A DNA stretch of 9,180 nucleotides from Burkholderiales bacterium (GTDB taxonomy: Bacteria; Pseudomonadota; Gammaproteobacteria; Burkholderiales; CAIKXV01): positions 1-9,180 of the forward strand of contig JACMMK010000485.1 in NCBI GenBank assembly GCA_014379045.1. The letters run 5' to 3'. The translations under genes were made by a program, and so were the position numbers. Below are positions 1 to 6,604 of this stretch, piece by piece. Within the stretch, counting starts at the first letter, position 1. Every line of letters starts with the position of its first letter. The notes under the pieces were generated by a model. The model saw only the letters and a list, made by a program, of their open reading frames with translations, did no database searches and was not told the origin of the DNA.

Positions 1-429
1 CGCCTCGGCGCGACCCGGGCGCGTCAACGCGGATTGGCCCCCGGGGTCGTGCTCGCCGCCGACACCGAGGTGATCGTCGATGGCGAGGCACTCGGGAAGC
101 CGCGCGATGCGGACGCCGCGACGCAGATGCTGATGCGATTGTCGGGTCGGGCGCACGAGGTGCTGTCGGCGGTGGCGGTGGCGGCGAGCGAGACGCTGAT
201 CGATCTCAGGATGACCCGTAATGTGGTGGAAATGAAGACGCTCGACGCGACCGAAGTGCGCCGCTATGTCGCGAGCGGCGAGGCGCTCGACAAGGCCGGC
301 GGCTACGCGATCCAGGGAACCGGGGCGATCTTCGTCACGCGCATCGAGGGCAGCTACTCGGCGGTGATGGGGCTGCCGCTGTTCGAGACCGCCGAACTGC
401 TGCGGCGCGCCGGATTCGATCTGCCATGA
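1..429 (+). CDS. maf: Maf family nucleoside triphosphate pyrophosphatase, YhdE (dTTP/UTP) type, 5' truncated by the window edge
   Basis: Maf proteins are cytoplasmic pyrophosphatases that hydrolyse nucleoside triphosphates, often modified or non-canonical ones, to the monophosphate plus PPi. The reading frame is open from base 1 and ends at a TGA at 427-429. About 142 codons are visible, and family members are about 190-200 residues. The missing 45-50 residues would hold the start and the N-terminal SPRR substrate loop. Visible landmarks, in order, are LAADTEV with the catalytic-region Asp, GKPRDA, LSGRAHEV, DKAGGYAIQG and GSYSAVMGLPLFET. ADT and IQG match E. coli YhdE, whereas YceF (7-methyl-GTP type) has SDQ and SEG at these places, so I favour the dTTP/UTP subtype. 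An internal TTG at codon 12 is not a credible start, because the homology continues upstream of it. It is followed by rng on the same strand after 118 bp; maf-rng adjacency is common in proteobacteria. Confidence 0.93.
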   Translation, partial: RLGATRARQRGLAPGVVLAADTEVIVDGEALGKPRDADAATQMLMRLSGRAHEVLSAVAVAASETLIDLRMTRNVVEMKTLDATEVRRYVASGEALDKAGGYAIQGTGAIFVTRIEGSYSAVMGLPLFETAELLRRAGFDLP

Positions 430-453
430 GCCCGCGAGGCAAGCGGCGAGGGA

Positions 454-476
454 CCCGTCACCCGAAGGGTGATGGG
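454..476 (+). other. Stem-loop in the maf-rng spacer
   Basis: An inverted repeat lies 24 bases after the maf stop codon. The left arm is CCCGTCACCC (454-463), the loop is GAA (464-466) and the right arm is GGGTGATGGG (467-476). As RNA it gives ten consecutive pairs, nine Watson-Crick and one G-U (457 with 473). On the opposite strand that pair would be C-A, so the structure fits a transcript running from maf towards rng. It is followed by ATCGACG, not a T-run, so a classical intrinsic terminator is unlikely. It may be an mRNA-stabilising or processing element, but its function is not shown by the sequence. Confidence 0.6.
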
Positions 477-547
477 ATCGACGTAGCCGAGTCGGGCTCG
501 CGCATCGTCGCCCGCCATTCATCGATCCGGGGCGTCGGAGTAGGACG

Positions 548-2011
548 ATGAGCGAAGACATTCTGGTCAACGTCACGCCGCAGGAAACCCGGGTCGCGGT
601 GATCGAGCAGGGGAGCGTCCAGGAGCTCCACATCGAACGCACGCGCAGCCGCGGTCTGGTCGGCAACATCTACATGGGTCGCGTCGCGCGCGTGCTGCCG
701 GGAATGCAGTCCGCGTTCATCGACGTGGGTCTGGAGCGCGCGGCGTTCCTGCACGTCGGTGACATCTTCGGTCATCGCCATTCGAACGTCGCGCACGATC
801 CGCCCAAGCCGATCGAGAAGATCCTGCAGGAGGGGCAACCGCTGCTCGTGCAGGTGATCAAGGATCCGATCGGCACGAAGGGGGCGCGGCTGTCGACGCA
901 GTTGAGCCTGGCGGGGCGCCTGCTCGTCTATCTGCCGCAGGATCCGCATATCGGTATTTCGCAACGCATCGAGGACGAGGCCGAGCGCGATCATCTGCGC
1001 GAGATCGTCGAGCGGGCGCGTCCCACCGACGAACCCGGCGGGTTCATCATCCGCACCGTGGCTGAAGCCGCGACCGAGAAACAGCTGTCCGGCGACATCG
1101 CGTACCTGCGCGCACTCTGGCAGTCGATCCAGGAATCGGTGAAGGCCGCGCACGGGCCGACGCTGGTGCACGAAGACCTGAGCCTCGCACTACGGGTGCT
1201 GCGCGACATGTTCGACGACGACACCAACCGGGTGATCATCGACTCGCGCGAGACGCACCAGCGCGCGTGCGCGTTCGCCGAGCGCTTCATGCCGGACATC
1301 CTGACCCGCGTCGAACACTATGTCGGCGAGCGGCCGCTGTTCGACGTGTACGCGGTAGAGAGCGAGATCGAGCGGGCGTTGTCGCGCCGGGTCGACCTCA
1401 AGTCGGGGGGCTACGTGATCATCGACCAGACCGAGGCGATGACCACGGTCGACGTCAACACCGGCGGCTTCGTCGGAGCGCGCAACTTCGACGACACCAT
1501 CTTCAAGACCAATCTCGAAGCCTGCCTGGTGATCGCGCGCCAATTGCGTCTGCGCAACCTGGGCGGCATCATCATCATCGACTTCATCGACATGGATAAC
1601 CCCGAGCACCGGGAAGCCGTGCTCGCCGAGTTGCACAAGGCGCTCGCGCGCGATCGCACACGTCTCACCGTCAACGGCTTCACCAGTCTCGGGCTGGTCG
1701 AGATGACGCGCAAGCGCACCCGTGAAAGTCTCGCGCATGTGCTGTGCGAAACCTGCATCACCTGCGGTGGCCACGGCCAGGTCAAGACGGCGCAGACGAT
1801 CTGCTACACGATCCTGCGTGAGCTGCTGCGCGAGGCGCGCCAGTTCAATGCGCGCGAGTATCGCATCCTCGCCTCGCAGGCGGTGATCGACATGTTCCTC
1901 GACGAAGAGTCGGTTGGCCTGGCGATGCTGGGCGACTTCATCGGCAAGCCGATATCGCTGCAGGTCGAGACGGCCTACGGGCAGGAACAGTACGACGTGA
2001 TCCTGAAGTAG
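548..2011 (+). CDS. rng: Ribonuclease G (RNase E/G family endoribonuclease)
   Basis: This single-strand-specific endoribonuclease matures the 5' end of 16S rRNA and initiates decay of some mRNAs, preferring 5'-monophosphorylated RNA. The protein is 487 aa, the usual RNase G size, and lacks the long C-terminal degradosome scaffold of RNase E. An S1-like RNA-binding domain covers roughly residues 38-120 (NIYMGRVARVLPGMQSAF). R169-T170 in FIIRT correspond to the 5'-sensor pair of RNase E. The catalytic metal-binding aspartates are D302 in VDVNTGG and D345 in IIDFIDM. The zinc-link cysteines lie in CETCITC (C400, C403, C406). The ATG at 548 is chosen because GGAG (537-540) precedes it by 7 bases and the N-terminus MSEDILVN is typical for the family. 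It probably belongs to a maf-containing operon. It converges on the dynamin-like gene, with 15 bp between the stops. Confidence 0.96.
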   Translation: MSEDILVNVTPQETRVAVIEQGSVQELHIERTRSRGLVGNIYMGRVARVLPGMQSAFIDVGLERAAFLHVGDIFGHRHSNVAHDPPKPIEKILQEGQPLLVQVIKDPIGTKGARLSTQLSLAGRLLVYLPQDPHIGISQRIEDEAERDHLREIVERARPTDEPGGFIIRTVAEAATEKQLSGDIAYLRALWQSIQESVKAAHGPTLVHEDLSLALRVLRDMFDDDTNRVIIDSRETHQRACAFAERFMPDILTRVEHYVGERPLFDVYAVESEIERALSRRVDLKSGGYVIIDQTEAMTTVDVNTGGFVGARNFDDTIFKTNLEACLVIARQLRLRNLGGIIIIDFIDMDNPEHREAVLAELHKALARDRTRLTVNGFTSLGLVEMTRKRTRESLAHVLCETCITCGGHGQVKTAQTICYTILRELLREARQFNAREYRILASQAVIDMFLDEESVGLAMLGDFIGKPISLQVETAYGQEQYDVILK

Positions 2012-2026
2012 CCTTCACAACACCGA

Positions 2027-3964
2027 TCACGCGACCTTTGCCTCGGGCATCGGCGCCAGGTCGGGCACCAGCAGCACGTCGCGCACCTGCTCGAGCTCGT
2101 CGACATGGCGCTTGAGCGAGATCTGCAGGCGCTCGAGTTCCTTGATCCGGGAGTCGAGGGCACGCACGTTGTCGTTGATCTTGCGCAGGCTGAGCAGTCG
2201 ACGGTCGAGCATGTCTTCATGCTCTTTGAGCTGCATCGTCAGCGGCGACAGCGCACGGGTCAGCCACGCATCGACCTCGGCGGACACCTGACCGAAGATC
2301 GACGTCGCCTCGCTCACCAGCAGGTCGTAGAACTTGCGGATCACCAGACCCTGCGGCTGTATCACCGTGGTCGGGTTCGCGCAGAAGGCGATCGTGCGCT
2401 GCTTCAGCAGCAGCATGGACTCGTTGTAGCGATCGAGCGAGAACGGCGGCGGCGACAGTTTCGCGAAGCCGTACTTGTCGTGGAAGCTCACGTACACCGT
2501 GTCGACCAAGCCCTTGATCTGGTTGGCGAAGCCGAGGATCTTCACCGTCTCTTTCTCGAAGTGATCGAACAACGACTGCATCATGCGCATCAGGCGCACG
2601 GTGAACAGTTGATCACCGAGCTTCTTCCGGTATTCCTGGCAGATGCGTTCGATCCGGTCGGGGTCGAGGTTCGACTGGAGGATCACGCCCTGCTTCATCA
2701 CGACACTGTGCGTATTGCGGAAGCTCTGTACGGTGTGTTGGTACGCGGCGCGGTCCTGTTCCAGCTTGACCAGCATGCTCTTGACCATGCCCTGGTTCTT
2801 GCCCTGCAGTCCCGACAGTTCGGCAAGTTCGGTGCGTGTCGAGCGCAGCTTGGCCATCACCGTTTCATACGAGGTATCGACGAGCACGCCGAATTCGCGC
2901 GAGACGCGCTCGGCGATGATCCGCCGACGGTCGGGAATCATCTGCGCGAGCAACGACTCGAGTGCCTTGACCCCGCTCTTCTCGAGCAGCACCGGGTCAT
3001 CCTTGATGCGTGCGATCAGCGCCTTCTGCGCCGACATCGGCAGCACGTTGGCGCGCGGCAGGTTCAGGATGCGTGCGGTGGATTCGAGTTGGCCGTTGAT
3101 CGCCTGCGCGATCTCGCTGTCGCTCTTAAGCTCGTCCCAGATCAGATCGACCTTGTTCAGCACGGCGACCGAGCGCGACACGTTGTTCTGCACATGCCGC
3201 TGCCACAGCTCGAGGTCGCTGCGGGTGACGCCGGTATCCATCGCGAGCAGGAACAGCACCGCATGCGCGTTCGGGATCATCGACAGCGTCAGTTCGGGTT
3301 CGGTGCCGAGCGCGTTGAGCCCGGGAGTGTCGAGAATCGCGAGCCCAGCCTTCAACATCGGATGCGGGAAATTGATCAGCGCATGGCGCCATGCCGGTAC
3401 CTGCACCTCGCCGGCTTCGCCGCCCGAGGTCAGCATCTCGACGTTCGCTTCGTTGTACAAACCGAGCCTGCGCGCGTGCTCGATGCTCACCGTCTTGCTC
3501 TCGACCACCTTCGCCAGCGTTGCCGCGAGTTCGTCGGCGTCGTCGAGGTCGAGCGTGATGCGGATCCACTCGATCGGCTTGCGTTTCAGCGTCGCGACGC
3601 TTTCGTCGGTCTCGCGCGTCTCGATCGGCAGCAGGCGAAGGTAGGGCGCTTCGCCCGCGTCGTAGAAGATCTCGGTCGGGCACATCGTCGTGCGCCCGAT
3701 GTCGGAGGGCAGCAGACGGCGCTTGTAGTTCGAGAAGAACAGCGCATTGATCAACTCGGTCTTGCCGCGCGAGTATTCGGCGATGAACGCGAGCAGCATG
3801 CGGTCGCCGCGCAGGCTCTCGATCAGGTCGTACATGCGCAGCGACTGCTCGACGTTGACCTCCTTGCTCGTGTCGAGCCGGGAACGGAACGTCTCGATCG
3901 CATCGACCAGGCGGTCACGCCAGCGCTGGTAGTTGAGGACGTCCTGTTCGAGGGAACTGTTCAT
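2027..3964 (-). CDS. Dynamin-like GTPase (dynamin family protein)
   Basis: This is a large GTPase of the bacterial dynamin superfamily; members bind, tether or remodel membranes, but the cellular role of this one is unknown. It is 645 aa from the ATG at 3964. GTPase motifs in order are a P-loop AEYSRGKT (residues 62-69, with Ala where the first Gly of GxxxxGK[ST] is expected), switch I GRTTMCPTE (90-98), DTPG (212-215), NKVD (270-273), and a likely G5 region at PMSAQKA (309-315). Residues 340 to 640 are mostly predicted helix, and about 580-630 is charged and heptad-like, suggesting a coiled coil or stalk. I see no signal peptide or clear transmembrane helix. A TTG at 3994 would add ten residues. 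I prefer ATG because MNSSLEQDVLNYQRWRDRL reads as a natural helical N-terminus; neither start has a good Shine-Dalgarno sequence. It lies on the same strand as yggS-proC-yggT, 191 bp downstream, so read-through transcription is possible. No partner dynamin gene is seen. Confidence 0.9.
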   Translation of the reverse strand: MNSSLEQDVLNYQRWRDRLVDAIETFRSRLDTSKEVNVEQSLRMYDLIESLRGDRMLLAFIAEYSRGKTELINALFFSNYKRRLLPSDIGRTTMCPTEIFYDAGEAPYLRLLPIETRETDESVATLKRKPIEWIRITLDLDDADELAATLAKVVESKTVSIEHARRLGLYNEANVEMLTSGGEAGEVQVPAWRHALINFPHPMLKAGLAILDTPGLNALGTEPELTLSMIPNAHAVLFLLAMDTGVTRSDLELWQRHVQNNVSRSVAVLNKVDLIWDELKSDSEIAQAINGQLESTARILNLPRANVLPMSAQKALIARIKDDPVLLEKSGVKALESLLAQMIPDRRRIIAERVSREFGVLVDTSYETVMAKLRSTRTELAELSGLQGKNQGMVKSMLVKLEQDRAAYQHTVQSFRNTHSVVMKQGVILQSNLDPDRIERICQEYRKKLGDQLFTVRLMRMMQSLFDHFEKETVKILGFANQIKGLVDTVYVSFHDKYGFAKLSPPPFSLDRYNESMLLLKQRTIAFCANPTTVIQPQGLVIRKFYDLLVSEATSIFGQVSAEVDAWLTRALSPLTMQLKEHEDMLDRRLLSLRKINDNVRALDSRIKELERLQISLKRHVDELEQVRDVLLVPDLAPMPEAKVA

Positions 3965-4155
3965 CGCGCGGGGAAGGTGGGTCGAATCCGGCAAGCACTA
4001 CGACGAGGGCAGCCGGCGTGCGGGGGCCGTCGCCGCTCTGGCCCGACGGCAGCCGGACCGTTGCACACCCCCGCCGGATCCGGCTCTGACCACTCAATGA
4101 CGGCGATTGCAGCAGCTTCTTGAGGCAACCGACCAGAAATATCCGACGGGCGGCT
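3965..4155. other. GC-rich intergenic spacer with short repeats
   Basis: No credible gene lies in this 191-bp gap between the end of yggT and the start of the dynamin-like gene. It holds a 9-base direct repeat GGCAGCCGG (4008-4016 and 4048-4056), an inverted repeat GCCGTCG/CGACGGC (4026-4032 and 4044-4050, 11-base loop), and a perfect 12-bp palindrome GCCGGATCCGGC (4073-4084). On the minus strand these would sit in the 3' region of the yggT transcript and the leader of the GTPase gene. No T-run follows the inverted repeat, and I could not define a promoter with both boxes. Confidence 0.5.
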
Positions 4156-4758
4156 TCATCCGAGCGACAGGATCACGCGCTGCATCCCGCCGACGACGAG
4201 GATCAGCGCGAGCTGGCAGGCGATCAGCAGAATCAGCGGCGACAGGTCGACGCCCGAGATCGGCTTCACCCGCGCCTGGATCGGGCGCAGGAACGGCCGC
4301 GTCAACAGATCGAGCAGCGGTGAGAGCGCGGAATAGGGGTTTACCCACGACAGCACCGCCTGCAGGATCACCGCGCCGATCAACATGTACAGGAACAGGC
4401 GGGTCAACTGGACCATTGCGACCAATGCGGCAATACCGAGGCTCCCGGCGAGGCTGGCGCCCAGGCCGGCGCCGCCGTCGAACGCCGGATCGAGCGCGCG
4501 TAGCCCGAATCCGAGCACGAAATTGAGCAGCCACGCGATCAACCAGGCGAGTGTCAGCGTGGCCAGGTCGAGGCCCCAGAGCCCCGGCACCACCTTGCGC
4601 AACGGCCGCACCCCCCAGTCGGTGATTGCGGCGAGAAAACCCGAGACGGGGTTGTTGTACGGCGCCCGTGCCGCCTGCAGCCAGAACCGGAGCAGCAACG
4701 CGATCAGCAGCAGGGTGCCGACCGTGTCGATAAGGAACGCCAGCGCCTGCGCGATCAT
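4156..4758 (-). CDS. yggT: YggT family integral membrane protein
   Basis: A 200-aa, very hydrophobic inner-membrane protein with two copies of the YggT domain. The first copy runs around residues 20-80 (FWLQAARAPYNNPVSGFL, then RPLRKVVPG). The second runs around 125-190 (LSWVNPYSALSPLLDLL, then RPFLRPIQARVKP). Each copy has a hydrophobic stretch, an N-P turn and an RP-L-R-P loop. Hydrophobic segments at about 5-27, 64-88, 104-138 (long enough for one or two passes) and 172-193 suggest four or more membrane spans. YggT proteins are linked to osmotic stress tolerance in E. coli, and plastid relatives (CCB3) to cytochrome b6f assembly; no biochemical activity can be assigned here. The start ATG overlaps the proC stop by four bases (ATGA, 4755-4758), which implies translational coupling and the last place in the yggS-proC-yggT operon. 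Confidence 0.92.
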   Translation of the reverse strand: MIAQALAFLIDTVGTLLLIALLLRFWLQAARAPYNNPVSGFLAAITDWGVRPLRKVVPGLWGLDLATLTLAWLIAWLLNFVLGFGLRALDPAFDGGAGLGASLAGSLGIAALVAMVQLTRLFLYMLIGAVILQAVLSWVNPYSALSPLLDLLTRPFLRPIQARVKPISGVDLSPLILLIACQLALILVVGGMQRVILSLG

Positions 4759-5672
4759 CGGGCGGCGCCGGGCGTGTCATCGATGCGCCCGTCGGCCGGA
4801 CGCCCGACGTGGTCGATCGTATCTCCAGGTCCGACGTCCGAGTTCGCTGCCTGCTCGCGGCCGTACGCGTCCCCCAGTTCGCTCGCTCGTTGATTCGCAG
4901 CGGTCACCGCGCGCACGAACGCCGCGCGCACGCCACCGGCTTCGAATGCGGCGATGCCGCGCTCGGTAGTACCGCCCGGGGACGTCACACGCGCGCGCAA
5001 CACTTCCGGCGGGTCGACATCGGACGCAGCGAGCGCCGATGCGCCGGCGAATGTCGCCAGGGCAAGCTGCCGGGACTGAGTCGCGTCGAAGCCGACCTCG
5101 CGCGCCGCGGCCTCGAGGGCCTCGATCAGCAGAAAGACATATGCCGGTCCGCTGCCCGACACGGCCGTCAGCGCATCGATCTGCACCTCGCGCTCGACCC
5201 AGAGGACGGCACCGACCGCACCCAGGATGCGCTCGACGACGCCGCGATCGGCCGCCTCGAGTGCGGCGCCCGCATAGAGCCCGGCGATCCCCTGTCCGAT
5301 CAACGCCGGCGTGTTGGGCATCGCGCGCGCGATGCGATGATGCCCACCGAGCCAGCGCGCCAGGTCGACGATGCGCACCCCGGCGGCGATCGTCACGACC
5401 AGCTGGCTGGCGCGCAACGGTTGCAGTGCCTGCGCGACCCCGCGCACATGCTGCGGCTTGACCGCCAGCACTACACAGTCGCTCGCCGCCACGGCGGACG
5501 CCGCCGCCGCGACCGTCGCGAACACGGCGACGCCGAAACGCGCGCTCAACCGTTCGCGTTGCGCGACATCGACGTCGATCACGGTCAGATCGCCGGCCGC
5601 GAAACCGTTCCTGAGGAGGCCGCCGATCAGCGCGCAGGCCATGTTGCCGCCGCCGACGAAACACAGATTCAT
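4755..5672 (-). CDS. proC: Pyrroline-5-carboxylate reductase
   Basis: Catalyses the last step of proline biosynthesis, the NAD(P)H-dependent reduction of 1-pyrroline-5-carboxylate to L-proline, in the cytoplasm. The N-terminal Rossmann motif is FVGGGNMACALIGGL (residues 5-19). Cofactor-domain motifs are LAVKPQ (69-74) and TIAAGV (94-99), followed by RAMPNTPALIGQG (116-128). The C-terminal dimerisation and catalytic domain carries the ProC signature around LTAVSGSGPAYVFLLIEAL (168-186) and RVTSPGGTTERGIAAFE (228-244). The conserved enzyme normally ends near residue 270. This protein is 305 aa, with about 35 extra residues rich in Gly, Asp and Ala that have no recognisable domain and run into the yggT overlap. 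The ATG at 5672 is fixed by the family N-terminus; the upstream ribosome-binding signal is weak. It lies 24 bp after yggS, a widespread pairing. Confidence 0.96.
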   Translation of the reverse strand: MNLCFVGGGNMACALIGGLLRNGFAAGDLTVIDVDVAQRERLSARFGVAVFATVAAAASAVAASDCVVLAVKPQHVRGVAQALQPLRASQLVVTIAAGVRIVDLARWLGGHHRIARAMPNTPALIGQGIAGLYAGAALEAADRGVVERILGAVGAVLWVEREVQIDALTAVSGSGPAYVFLLIEALEAAAREVGFDATQSRQLALATFAGASALAASDVDPPEVLRARVTSPGGTTERGIAAFEAGGVRAAFVRAVTAANQRASELGDAYGREQAANSDVGPGDTIDHVGRPADGRIDDTPGAAR

Positions 5673-5696
5673 GGGTGCTCGTCCATCCGGATCGTC

Positions 5697-6407
5697 TCAG
5701 GCGAGTGCCAGGTCGATCGGTGCGCCCGGTCGGACGCCGAAGATCGCGGTGCCCACGCGTACCCAGGTCGAACCCTCGAGGATCGCCGCCTCGAGGTCGT
5801 CCGACATGCCCATCGACAACGTGTCGAGCGCGAGCCCTTCGGCAATCAATCGCTGCTGCATGGCTCGCAACTTCGCAAAGGCCGCGCGCTGGGCCTCGAT
5901 GCCGGTGGCGGGGGCCGGAATGCACATCAGACCGCGCAGCCGCAGCCTTGGCAACGCCGCCACCGCCAGCGCAAGCGCCATCAGTTCCGACTCGGCGACG
6001 CCTGCCTTGCTCGCCTCGGCATCGACGTTCACCTGCAGGCAGACGCTGAGCGGCGCTCGATCCGCGGGGCGTTGCAGCGACAGTCGCTGCGCGGTCTTCA
6101 GGCTGGAGATCGAATGCACCCAGTCGAAGCGCTCGGCCACGACCCGCGACTTGTTGCTCTGGAGCGGACCGATGTAATGCCATTCGATCGACAGGTCCTC
6201 GAGCAGAGACATCTTGTCGAGCGCCTCCTGCACATAGCTCTCGCCGAACGCACGCTGGCCCGCCGCCCACGCGGTGCGCACCGCCTGCACGCCGAAGGTC
6301 TTGCTGACCGCAAGCAAGGCCACGCTCCCGACATCGCGTCCGGCACCCCCGGCAGCAAGCGCGATGCGTTGTCGAACAGCTTGCAAGTTGTCACCGATGG
6401 CTCCCAT
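5697..6407 (-). CDS. yggS: YggS/PROSC family pyridoxal phosphate homeostasis protein
   Basis: A cytoplasmic PLP-binding protein of the alanine-racemase-like fold type III barrel. The family has no firmly established enzyme activity and is thought to buffer or deliver PLP; loss in other bacteria disturbs B6 and amino-acid pools. It is 236 aa, normal length. The PLP-binding lysine is K36 in LLAVSKTF, the same position as in E. coli YggS. Further family motifs are FGESYVQEALDK (54-65; many relatives have Asn instead of this Ser), WHYIGPLQSNK (76-86), QVNVDAEASKAGV (125-137), RGLMCIP (158-164), LSMGMSDDLEAAI (197-209) and VRVGTAIFG (216-224). The start MGAIGDNL aligns with the family N-terminus, although no Shine-Dalgarno sequence is visible in the AT-rich CATTAATT just upstream. 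It is the first gene of the yggS-proC-yggT operon and is divergent from pilT. Confidence 0.95.
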   Translation of the reverse strand: MGAIGDNLQAVRQRIALAAGGAGRDVGSVALLAVSKTFGVQAVRTAWAAGQRAFGESYVQEALDKMSLLEDLSIEWHYIGPLQSNKSRVVAERFDWVHSISSLKTAQRLSLQRPADRAPLSVCLQVNVDAEASKAGVAESELMALALAVAALPRLRLRGLMCIPAPATGIEAQRAAFAKLRAMQQRLIAEGLALDTLSMGMSDDLEAAILEGSTWVRVGTAIFGVRPGAPIDLALA

Positions 6408-6604
6408 AATTAATGCGACGCGTCAATGACTTGGAGGCAGCTGAAGGTGAGCGGCAAAAGCGCGGGGGTCGGCATCGTCGAAACCGCATCGAACCGGTTA
6501 GCTCAAGTGCGACCCATTCCGGCCGATCTAGACCAATCGTCCGGTCGTGCCGCGCCCCAGGTGCCCGGTTTGGCTGATTCGAGTTCAACTCCAGGGAAAG
6601 TATA
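6408..6604. promoter_or_regulatory. Divergent intergenic region between yggS and pilT
   Basis: This 197-bp gap separates two divergent start codons, so promoters for the yggS operon (leftward) and for pilT (rightward) are expected here or nearby. That is an inference from orientation. I could not find a convincing -35/-10 pair with 16-18 bp spacing in either direction, nor a sigma-54 consensus. A TTGACG occurs on the minus strand near the yggS start, but no -10 sits at the right distance. A perfect palindrome AACCGGTT lies at 6492-6499 and could be an operator or chance. No small gene is evident. Confidence 0.4.
6593..6597 (+). promoter_or_regulatory. Shine-Dalgarno site of pilT, supporting a GTG start
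   Basis: AGGGA lies 7 bases before the GTG at 6605. Together with the PilT-typical N-terminus MDISELLAF this fixes the start at a GTG codon, not at a downstream ATG. Confidence 0.7.

Noticed and set aside
458..1171. A 237-codon minus-strand open frame over the 5' half of rng and the maf-rng spacer
   Set aside because: It has an Arg/His/Gln/Asp-rich composition, no motif, and complete overlap with RNase G coding sequence.
3965..3994. A TTG start at 3994 adding ten residues to the dynamin-like protein
   Set aside because: It has no Shine-Dalgarno sequence, and an in-frame ATG lies at 3964 with a natural-looking N-terminus. It cannot be fully excluded.
3915..4097. A small minus-strand open frame in the gap before the dynamin-like gene
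   Set aside because: It needs a TTG start without a ribosome-binding site, overlaps the GTPase 5' end in another frame and has no recognisable features.
2105..4123. A 672-codon open frame on the plus strand opposite the dynamin-like gene
   Set aside because: It is antisense to a gene with clear GTPase motifs. Its product is rich in Arg, His, Gln, Leu and Asp with no recognisable domain, the usual mirror of high-GC codon usage.
4809..6413. A 534-codon open frame on the plus strand opposite proC and yggS
   Set aside because: It spans two well-supported genes on the other strand, has low-complexity composition and no family motif.
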